Shown: one piece after another, positions 23,101-35,100 of the stretch
How positions within the stretch are numbered: the first letter of the stretch is position 1
Layout of the letters: each line of letters opens with the position of its first letter
DNA from: Omphiscola glabra
Taxonomy: Eukaryota; Mollusca; Gastropoda; Lymnaeidae
Length of the DNA: 64,000 nucleotides
Direction of reading: 5' to 3'
Assembly: GCA_964017045.1 (NCBI GenBank)
Contig: OZ024798.1
Coordinates: 8,577,793 to 8,641,792 of the forward strand
The notes under the pieces: model-generated
What the model saw: only the letters and a program-made list of their open reading frames with translations
The model's database searches: none
Told to the model about the DNA's origin: nothing
Program-made: the position numbers and the translations under genes

Positions 23101-26100
23101 AACCTTGGATCTATACTGTATAGCCAACCTTGGATCTATACAGTATAGTATACAACACCTTTAGAATGTTTGATAGGCGTTAGTTCAAAGCCCTTTCGAC
23201 ATTGACACAGACATAGACATTGGCATAGACATTGACATAGACATTGACATAGACATTGCCATAGACATAGACATTGCCATAGACATTGCCATAGACATAG
23301 ACATTGACATAGACATTCACATAGACATTCACATAGACATTGCCATAGACATAGACATTGCCATAGACATTGCCATAGACATAGACATTGACATAGACAT
23401 TGCCATAGACATAGACATTGACACAGACATAGACATTGACATAGACATTGACATAGACATTGACATAGACATTGCCATAGACATAGACATTGACATAGAC
23501 ATTGCCATAGACATTGCCATAGACATTGCCATAGACATAGACATTGACATAGACATTCACATAGACATTCACATAGACATTGACATAGACATTGACATAG
23601 ACGGATGCTGCGTGATAGTTTCTAACACCACGCAAATCATGACAAGAATTCTGGAGCAATAAAATCCACGTTGCTTTTCTTCTTCTTCTTCTTTTTTTAA
23701 AAATTTTTTTTAACGCCCACAAGAGATTCTCCCCCCCGCCCCCCCCCCCGCGCCAAAATAACCTGGGATCTGACTGGCTATCAGCTTGTCACTTTCAAAC
23801 TCGCTCCCTATCACTTTCTGTATCGTCAGACCTCTTGATGCCTGCCCCCCGTTGGGTGATGTACGGTGCCAGACGGGCTCCCATTGGCTGGGGGGCTTCC
23901 CTTCACTGGTTAAATAAAACAAAATGCATTTGTTTCCCCATCAATTAGTGCCCCCCCCCCCCTTTTTTTTTCTCTCTCTCTACTCACTCTAAACACTCTG
24001 GTGAAGGTTCACATTCATTGGTTGGTTTTGTCTAACGTTCATTTTATGCTTATACGATGGCATCTCTAGTGTTTAATGCAGGGATTCTTAAACGATGGCA
24101 TCTAGTGTTTAATGCAGGGATTCTTAAACGATGGCATCTAGTGTTTAATGCAGGGATTCTTAAACGATGGCATCTAGTGTTTAATGCAGGGATTCTTAAA
24201 CGATGGCATCTAGTGTTTAATGCAGGGATTCTTAAACGATGGCACCTAGTGTTTAATAAAGGGGTTATTTAACAATTTTTTTTCAACGCCGTACACTCCC
24301 TTTGAAATCAAAAGGTACATGTACGATAATACGATACACAATGTTAAGAAAATGCTAATTAACCATCTTTTTACAGGTCATCCTGCATCTCCTGGCACCG
24401 ACCCACATACCCCAAAGCATACCAGGTTTAATGGATATTCTACCCCCCCCCTCTTCCCCCGCCTCAATTATATGTGTATCCATAACCTTGAATTTGTATC
24501 AATAAAAGGTTATACAGACCGGGGTGAAACTTTCCAAACGTTTCTTTTAAAGTAGGACACGTTTTGATGAAGCAAGTCTTTGCGTGTTTCGATCACCCGT
24601 TTTTACCGCACGGGTAGGTGTTTGGTCATCGATACGAATAATCGTGACGTCATCCCACGAGTCGTGGAGCGAGTGCACCCTCCATGAAGTGGTGGAACGG
24701 GAAATCACCCCCCAAAAGATGTTTCGAACAAGGTATTATTTTGTTTTACTGTATAGTATTGTGCGTTTAAAAAGAAATTTGACGAGAATTTTAACGTGCC
24801 AACTGAAACAAAGATTCGGCCAAATTTCCGTTCGATCAAATTCCCGTTCGATCAAATTTCCGGTAACCCACTGTGAACTACTGGCGTGCATTTGGCTAAA
24901 AATTTGGTGAGTGTCCATTTCTGCTACCCGGGCCGGTTTTAAGGATCCTAGGTGGGCCGGTTGATGACACCTGCTCTATTCTCGGATCTCGTTTAGTCGT
25001 GGTGGCCGCGAGCGTGGTGGTGGCATATTTGAAAGTGCCACACTAGTTGGCTAGTGCCACACTAGTTGGCTCGTGCAACATGAATCAATGGTTGATCAGG
25101 AAGAGAAACGGATGCATCAAAGCTGCCCTTAATTTTAGGGAAGCCATTCGTCAGGTGAAAAAAAAATCCAAAATAATGTTTAGTGGTCTCACCCCCCCCC
25201 CCCCCCCAAATTGCGTAGTTAGGGCTCGTTCCCCCACAAGGCGTTCCAAGATTTTTCCCGCACCCTTTCCACCTAAAAATAATCTGCAAGTTGGATGAAA
25301 AAACCGCCCCTACATTTAAAGGAAAAAAGAGCCACCAGGAGCGGACCATCACCTCCGTACCACGTTACGACGCCACTGACCCCCACAACCCCGTGAAAAA
25401 AAAGGGTGTGTGTGTGGGGGGGGGGGGCTGGACGAGTTAGCCCAAAAAGACATACAATCTGAGATATCAGTTCCAACGTGACCTCTCACGTGACGCTGTG
25501 AAGACCAGCGTAAGAAACGTAAGTCACGTGACTTAATTAAAGGGCCGCCATCGAAGAGAAGCTCTACTTATAGCGCGCTTTGAGCTGTCGCGGTTATCTG
25601 CCCACGAGCTTGCCCATGAAATGAAAGTTTCGACGCAGAAATTCGCAGCGCTTCCGAGGAAACAATTTAGCCATTGGCAGATAAGGACGTATTTAAAAGG
25701 CTTTTTCATTCGTTTATTTTAAAGTAATAATTTTAATCTCTCCTCCCCCCCTGACCTCACACTACAGCTGCAAAGAGAGCAGGGAAACTTACGGTGATTC
25801 TCAATGACAGACGCGCACTTGACCCTATCCCAGTACTCCTGTGAGAACCGGAAGAGCAGCTCCGTGTTGGATTCTATGGGGCGGACCGTGTAGAAGTAGA
25901 TGTGGGCGCCGTGCTGGCACGCCACCACGTTCTGCTCCCTGTTCGAGGACGCCAAGTTCATGAAGTGCTGCCAGCTGCTGCGATCGGGGTCTTTGATCTG
26001 GATCACGTGATCGAGGGCGCCATCTTTGTACACCTGGAAATATACGTAATAATTAGATAATACGTGTATACTTTAAGTTATATACGTATTAAGTAGGTCA

Positions 26101-29100
26101 TGCGTGTATACTCTAAGCTATATACGTAGTTTATAGGTCATATCTGTATACTATAAGTCATACTATACTTTAAGTCATACTTATTAAGTAGGCCAATCGT
26201 GTATACTTTAAGAAGTACAAGTAGCATGTAGGTCATACCTATTTACAATAAGTAATACAAGTAGTGTGTAGGTCTTACATAGGTAGTATAAGTCATACAC
26301 GGAGTAGGCAGCTCATACATGTGCTGACTTTAAGTCATGTATGTGGGTCATACATGCACAATGTGGGTCATACATGTATAATTTAGGTCATGTCTTTGAC
26401 ATTTCGACACATATTTTTTGGTCCGCCAGCGTGTATAACTGCACACAGGTGCAGAATGTAAGCGATCAACTCAATGGTTACTTCAACTAGAGGCTTATCT
26501 GTGCACTTCATCTGGTATAGGAGAAGCTTAAAGTAGATCCTTCTCTCACCCACTACGCCTAAGATGAGCGTAGGAGATTACGTTTTAAAAAACGCGAGGC
26601 AAGTAAATAGGTAATGCGTATTTTGGAAGGAAACGCCCATGAGAGTGACTACATTGCTGGAATTAACTAAAATAGCCAGGAAACGCCTCTGGGGGTGACT
26701 ACATTGCTTGAATCAACGAAAATAGTCAGGAAATGACTGGGAGTAACTAAATTTCTGGAATTAACTAAAATAGTCAGGAAATGACACTGGTAGTAACTAA
26801 ATTTCTGGAATTAACTAAAATAGTCAGGAAATGACACTGGTAGTAACTAAATTTCTGGAATTAACTAAAATAGTCAGGAAATGACACTGGTAGTAACTAA
26901 ATTTCTGGAATTAACTAAAATAGTCAGGAAATGACACTGGAAGTCAGTAAATTTCTGGAATGAACTAAAATAGGAAACGCCACTGACAGTGACTGCATTT
27001 CTAGAACGATCAAAGTTGGCGGGAAAAAGAGATGAGGGGAAAAATTACAGTGATTACTTATTTTCTATGTAGGGACATTTCTTCGCATTCCTAACCTCTC
27101 ACTCTTAGGACGAGACTTGCCTCTCCGTATGATTATTATTTAAAATGAGTACATATGCGCCCCTTGGCAGCCACTTTGATAGCCCCCTCCCCCTTTTCCA
27201 TCTGTCGGGCTCCATGTTCACATTATAAATATGCCCTTACGAAAACAAGAGTTCCCGTAAAAATCATCGAACGCCGACGCCCCTCGCCCTCTGGGCCCAA
27301 CCCCAACCCCAACACACACATACACACACACAAAAGATTCATTTCTATTCCGATCACTTTTGTTACCCCATGCTTGTAATTCTTATTTTCTCTGGGCAGA
27401 TTTTCCTTTGTAAAGGGGTAGAGCTGTAGGTATTGAGAATGTTTAAAAGAAAGGAAAAAGGGGGGGGGGGGAACAAACAAAAAACCCAACCTCTCCACAA
27501 ACCCTGGGTTTTTATTGAACCGATTTTTTTATATTTTTTTATTTAAAATTCCCCTTCGCTAACTTAATTCTATCATGTGTATTTACATCGCATTCGCGGG
27601 AGAGGGGGAAAAAAAATTAGTGCTCCCCTAATGTTGACAGATTGGAGGCTTACGCTCTCGCGCTATGTGTATTGTATCTCGCCCGATGCGTTGGGGGAAA
27701 ACGGGGGGGGGGGGGGGGTTGAGGTGGGGGAGGGGAGGAGGGGCTGAGGGTCGGGAACAGTTTTGTAAAAGTTTATTTCAAATAATTATTTATTTTTTAT
27801 CTATTTGTAGAAAATCCAGGTGGATTGTACTGGGTTGGGAATCCGTCAGATTTAAGATAGCGTGAGTTCATGTTAGGTATGACGGATAGACAAAACGCTG
27901 GATGGAAGCAGGAGAAAAGTGTGGATCAATCCAAGCAGTGGTGTGGATAACAATTGATGGAAGTCTTAGGCAGTGGCCTGGCACTTGTGATATCTGTGAA
28001 ATCCACGTTGTGGGGATGCAAGAAAGGGGAGGGGTGGGGGGAGAAGAGCCAGACGATAGGATTCTTTTTGACTTTAAGCGGACGGTGAACATTTTTTGTT
28101 TGTGTGTGACATATCACCTGACGGTTGAATTGAGGGTCATTTGACAGGTAATGACGTCTTCTGAAAAGTCAATTAATCGGTCGACCGACGGGTCATCTGG
28201 ACGGTCAACGGACAGATCAAGGATGTATTCTGACAAGTCAATTAATCGGTCAACTGACGCGTCATCTGAACGGTCAACGGACAGTTCGATGGGAAAGCCC
28301 AATCACGGATCATCTGCTGACTTTAGAAACTCAGACAAACAAACAAACAGACAAAGAAACAAACAGACAGTCCGACAAACAAACAAACAGACAAAAAATT
28401 AAAAAAAACAACAACAAAAAAACAGACAAACAAGACAAACAAACAAACAGACAAAATAAACCAACAAACAAAACACCAGACTCTCGTTAGTTTTGTCAAT
28501 ATTGAACCTAATAACCGTATAATGTGAGACAACGGGACGGAATCAATGCTGAACTACTAATGCCATGAGACGCACACGTGAAGCTCAGATGTTCCTACAT
28601 GTTACATGTTGAACAATGTCTTGTTGAGAATGCAGCTATATATAAATATATAAGTATAGCTATATATACTTTATGCCAATTTATTTCAAGCCCTTCTTAC
28701 ATCGCTTAGATCGGCGGTTCTCAACCTCCCTAATGCCGCAACCCTTTAATACAGTTCCTCATGTTGTGGCGATACCCCAACCACAAAATTATTTTCGTTG
28801 CTACTTAATAACTGTAGAGCATATATGTTTTCCGATGGTCTGGGAGAGGATCGTTTGATCCCCAAAAGGGTCGCGACCCACAGGTTGGGAACCGCTGGCT
28901 TAGAGAAACATTTGAATTTGTAATACTACGCCTTACCTGCCATTGATATTTCGGATGAAGCTGTTCAGTCGCCGGACGGCGGTCAAGGATCTCTCCGACC
29001 AAAGGTCCGAACCGTGTCCCTCTGGGTATGTGGTCTGAGCTCCAAACTCCAGTGGTCTGTGGGCCGAGAGAAAGACAAGACTCAGTAACACACGCTATTT

Positions 29101-32100
29101 TTAAATAATAAAAATAATTTTTAAAAAAAATTGTTATCCAGAACAGAAGCATTTCATGACCTACACTTCGGATCACGTGATGTAATACTCCTGACTTAAT
29201 TATACCCCTTACCGTGGTTAACTGTACCTTCTCATATCTTGCCCTGGCCTACCCCCCCCCCCCCTCGATAACTCCCTGTGTCAAAAATCACCCCAAACAA
29301 AACTTGCTTTCTCTCCCTTATTGTCTGCTGTCCCCCTCCACCCTGATCTACATTCGCCCCCCGTCGTATAGGACAGCAATGTCTGCGCCCAGTGCCGACG
29401 GTTATATGTTATTGCCTGGGTTAGATTCCCGCCGCTTTGTTCCATTACGAATAGATGATCTCCCGGTCTGCACCTTGACATTATGGAACAAGCTCCTAGA
29501 TTAGCTCGGACTTAACTTGTCACTTTTAATGAAAACTACATCTACTCCATGCGTCTCTATTTCTTCCGCCTTTCGTTAGAGAGTTAGTTTAAATTTACAA
29601 ATGGGGCCCAACTCATGTAAGAGTTGTGGGAGAACTTGCAATTGGGGCCCACCTCATGTTAGAGTTGTGGGGCAACTTACAGATGGGGCCCACCTCATGT
29701 TAGAGTTGTGGGAGAACTTACAATTGGGGCCCACCTCAGGTTAGAGTTGTGGGAGAACTTGCAATTGGGGCCCACCTCATGTTAGAGTTGTGGGAGAACT
29801 TGCAATTGGGGCCCACCTCAGAGTTGTGGGGCAACTTACAGATGGGGGCCCACGTCATGTTAGAGTTGTGGGGGAACTTACAGATTGGGCCCATCTCATG
29901 TTAGAGTTGTGGGGGAACTTACAGATGGGGCCCACCTCATGTTAGAGTTGTGGGGCAACTTACAGATGGGTCCCTTCTCATGTTAGAGTTGTGGGAGAAC
30001 TTACAATTGGGCCCACCTCATGTTAGAGTTGTGAAGAAACTTACAAATGGGGCCCACCTCATGTTAGAGTTGTGAAGAAACTTACAAATGGGGCCCACCT
30101 CATGTTAGAGTTGTGGGAGAACTTACAGATGGGCCCATCTCATGTTAGAGTTGTTGTTTAACTTATAAATATGGCCCGTAAGCTATTAATTTGCCATCGA
30201 TGGGCGCTACTTGCAGGTCAAATCAGTGTTAAAAATATCGCTTCTTGCCGAGATGAGTTACATCATGTGCCAGGGATGTTCTGCTTCATGGTTTGTTGTC
30301 TCCAGATTTCAGTATATTCGCAGATTGATGGCCTTAGTTTGATGGCCTCATTTTGATGGCCTGAGTTTGATGGTCTGAGTTTGATGGCCTCAATTTGATG
30401 GCCTTATTTTGATGGCCTCAGTTTGATGGCCTCGGTTTGATATTTATATATGTTATGGCCAAAGCCCGAAATCGGCCAAAGTGGGAACTAGCCGGCCAAA
30501 TCGGGAAGCGGCCAATATCGCATCATTGACAGGCCAATGTCCGATTTTTTCTAGGTTTCGTGATGTGGCCAACCAGTTTGCGAAATTGTGTGGGGCGATC
30601 GGCCAAAGTCGGAAGAAAAAGTTCATGAAAGATTTTTGGTGTTTGTATACTGTAATAATAATCATATTATATTGATTATTAATTATACTAAATTGCCAAA
30701 AAGTCAAATTAGTTTATTACAGTAAATGACCAATCTCTATCATCACTTGTTACAACAAGATGAACTTTTATGACATTTCGATATGCACAGCAGTTTATTA
30801 TTTTTACATTTGCAGCGATTTGTTGAGCACTTGATAGTGCAATTGCATCGAGTGTAGCCTTGACCGCCGCAGTGGCGTAGCGAGCTTAACTCGCACCCGG
30901 GGCACAATACCTTTTTAGCGCCCCCAATACCTTTTTAGCGCCCCCCTATTCGAAAACCATACAATATTATAGTAAAATATACCATTTGGCGCCCCTTTGT
31001 GAGTAGCGCCCGGGGCATGATGCCCCCCCTGCCCCCCCCTCTCACTACGCCACTGGACCGCCGGTCAGTGATTGTGAAGACGCAATGGTCGTAGTTATTT
31101 TTTTAATATTGGCCAGGGATTTTCCGTTAGTTCGCGAACTAGCCGGCCAAAGTAGCATATACACCGGCCATTTCCAGTACATCGGACATTGGCCACACAC
31201 CTCGGCCAAAGTGCCAAATGGCCGGCCAATTCGGGAACTGGCCGAACTTCGGGCTTTGGCCTTAACATCCTTGTATCACTTTGCATTTTTGTAAAAAGTG
31301 GGATGTGTCCAATATTGTTCTAATACTGGTTTTGTAAGGAAATGTTTTCTTAAAATTATGTGAGGAAAAAGATGAAACACTTTTAAAAGAAAACAACTTC
31401 ATCATAACTTTAAATACATAAAATCAAGTAAATAATACAATCATTCTCATCTAATATGTTCGGGACACAATAATTGTGACCATGATGTTGTTGCAGAAAA
31501 GTTTTCAATCCAGTTTGAGAATCCCTGACACCATTAATAGTAACTTAAAAAAACAAACAAAACGTATAAGCCAGCCAATTATTGATCTAACATCACGTGA
31601 CACCGAGAGCCGAGATTACCGTGAGTCCCAAAAGTGGAGTTCCAGATACCTCATGGTCGATGTTAGCAGGCCTAAGTTTGATGGCCTAATATTGATGGCT
31701 TCATTCTGTATGGCCTCAGTTTGATGGCTTCAGTTTGATGGCCTTATTTTGTATGGCCTCAGTTTGATGGCTTCAGTTTGATGGCCTTATTTTGTATGGC
31801 CTCAGTTTGATGGCCTCAGTTTGATGGCTTCCTTTTGATGGCCTCAGTTTGATGGCCTTATTTTGTTTGGCCTCAGTTTGATGGCTTCGTTTTGATGGCC
31901 TCAGTTTGATGGCCTCAGTTTGATGGCCTCAGTTTGATGGCCTCAGTTTGATGGCCTCAGTTTAATGATATGGTAAAACGCTGGTTTCCATTGTTTAAAT
32001 TTCAAACAACTAAATTCAGTAGTCTTCAGTTAAGTTATGTTGTTGGAGAGTACGTTATTGGAGAGTATGTTTTTGGAGAGTATGTTGTTGGAGAGTATGT

Positions 32101-35100
32101 TGTTGGAGAGTATGTTGTTGGAGAGTATGTTGTTGGAGAGTATGTTGTTGGAAGGTATGTTGTAGGAGAGTATGTTGTTGGTGAGTATGTTGTTGGAGAG
32201 TATGTTGTTGGAGAGTATGTTGTTGGAAGGTATGTTGTGGGAGAGTATGTTGTTGGTGAGCATGTTGTTGGAGATTATGCTGCTAGAGAGTATGCTGCTA
32301 GAGAGTATGTTGTTTGAGAGTATGTTGTTGGAGGTTATGTTGTTGGAGAGTATGCTGCTGAAGAGTATCTTGTTGGAGAGTATGCTGCTGGAGAGTATGC
32401 TGCTGGAGAGTATGTTGTTGGAGAGTATATTGTTGGAGAGTATGTTGTTGGAGAGTATGTTGTTGGAGAGTATATTGTTGGAGAGTATGTTGTTGGAGAG
32501 TATGTTGTTGGAGAGTATATTATGGAGAGTATATTGTTGGAGAGTTTATTGTTGGAGAGTATATTGTTGGAGAGTATATTGTTGGAGAGTATATTGTTGG
32601 AGAGTATGTTGTTGTTTATTCAAATGGATTAAATCTCCAAATTTCACCAATTATTCAAATTGACCAGTGATACAAATTGACCAGTGATACACATTGACCA
32701 ATGACACAAATTGACCAATGATACAAATTGACCAATGGTACACATTGACCAATGATACAAATTGACCAGTGATACACATTGACCAATGACACAAATTGAC
32801 CAATGATACAAATTGACCAATGGTACACATTGACCAATGATACAAATTGACCAATGATACAAATTGACCAATGACACAAATTGACCAATGACACAAATTG
32901 ACCAATGGTACACATTGACCAATGATACAAATTGTCCAATGATACAAATTGACCAATGATACAAATTGACCAGTGATACACATTGACCAATGACACAAAT
33001 TGACCAATGGTACACATTGACCAATGATACAACTTGACAAATGATACACATTGACCAATGATATACATTTAACTATCAATCCAGTGAAGAATTCCGAAAT
33101 GAAATGTTCATTTCTAGTGATGATATACTTTGAGGACCGCTATAATATATTAATAAGACTTTTTATAAAAAGTTATGTAGGTTTGATAGCTTTCCCACGA
33201 ATTTTCTATCTCTCTCACCTGTACACACACCTGGCGCCAATCTTTAAATTTCACTTTCATTCATCGTATAATTCTTCCTATAACCACTTGGTCTTGTTAT
33301 GTTAGATATGTAGGCCCAAGCCTCTTAACGCCCCCCCCCCACTCTCTAAAATTACCAACATTTCACAGTGGTTACATTTTTGTTCTACTCAACTATTTTC
33401 CATTGGTGTAACAGGCGCTTGTCCCGGTTCTAACGTAACGTTTCTCTGTTCCACGTCAGTAAACGAGATGGCTTCTTTTCACCCCCCAGAAACGCTCTTC
33501 TCTTTTTCCTTCTTCCAGGGCTGTCCCATCTAACCCCAAACGCTTAGCACCCTGGATGTTCCATGTTGCCCCCCCCCCCCCCACAACTCCAAACGTCACA
33601 CTAGTTTGTACAAACACGAGTGAATAGTCGCTCGGAGAAAGCCCATAAATGGAGGTTTTACAAATAGGTCTTGTTTGATCAAAGCGGGGAGCTTTTCAAA
33701 GTTTCATTCCAAAACTTTCGATACAACCTTTGGCTCATTCTTCTGCCAATGACATCGCCAATGGGATAAGCTTGTTTGTTTGACTGTTGGATTTCGCCCT
33801 CGGCGGGTCCTCGCTCGTAGAGTATTTAGTCGTGTGAACGGGATTTTCATTGGCTTGTGACGCGCGAGAGGGAGAGAAAGCGAGAGAAGCAGTTGGAGAT
33901 TAATAAAAAAAAATTAAAAAATGGGAAAAGAAATGAAGAGTAAAGAGTTTGCTCCTTTCAATGATTTCTTCTTCCCAGACGCACTTTGTCGATCGAACGA
34001 CGACTTCCGGCGACATGGCCGCCATGTTTTGAGACCTGGGTTCACAGGTTGGTCCAATGTTACCTCTCAAAGTCTTGTAACCGTGCCGGCGGCGTTACAC
34101 GGCAATCTGTAGGTTTCCCTTGATAACATGTGGGTGGGCGCCCATTGATGGAGTGAACGCGTTTAGTCGTGGTCTGGAAACGCTTTAGACCAAAGAGTTC
34201 TCAAACTGTGAGTGTGCGCTCATTGATGGGGTGAACGTGTTTAAGTTAGATTTAAAAAAAGAAATATTTAGGGCGGGGGCTCTCAAACTGTATTTCAGTT
34301 CGCATCGAGCACGCCAACGCGTTTAGTATTGGTTTGGAAACTTTATAGTGCAAGGGTTCTCAGTCTGTTGGTTGGTTTGTCATGACAACGTAAACGCGTG
34401 AGGTCGCGTCGAAACTTCAGTTCAGGGAACCCCAAACTATGAATACATGTGGGGATGGTGTGATTGTAGATTCATGCTTAAAATAAAAATAACTTTCACG
34501 CACTTAAAAGCAGAATAATCATGGAACAGTTTGCAAAGAAAATAGTGGAAATTTCTATGGTGATGACAAAATGGCAAGGCCCACCCCTCACCCGTGTTCG
34601 ACGCGTCAAATTTTTACAAGACTACTAACTACGACCTACGCGCAGTGACGTAGAAGGGGGGTGCGGAGGGTCAGTTGCCCCCCCCCCCCCCGGTGGCACG
34701 TTTTCGCATTTTCGGCCAACTGAGGAGTCGTTATCGTGGGAGGTGGCGGCACAAATCTTGGCGTGCCCCCGGGTGGCACCAACAGCGACTACGCCGCTGG
34801 CTCCGAGTACTCGCTGACCCCTGGGTTAATATTTAGGTTAACACATTATGACGTAATATTTTTTTTCTAATCTATAGAGTGCAAACTGGTGTATGGCCTA
34901 ACCGCACTGACCGGTTTGGGGGGGTGGGGGTGGGGTGGAGGGGGGGTAAGGCACGTACGGGTTGTCGAACGTCTGCTGCTGTATATAATAGAAACAAAGG
35001 TCAAGGTCTGGCCATGAACATCTGCTATTTGAAAAGAATTCACGGACAAGCTCGGGTGTTTGGGGAGTGGGGGGGGGGGGGGGCAGAATTAGGAAGGTGT

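Noticed and set aside
29330..29510. Possible LINE end (frame ending LTLWNKLLD)
   Set aside because: Only the WNKL word is suggestive; flanking residues do not fit any LINE tail I know.
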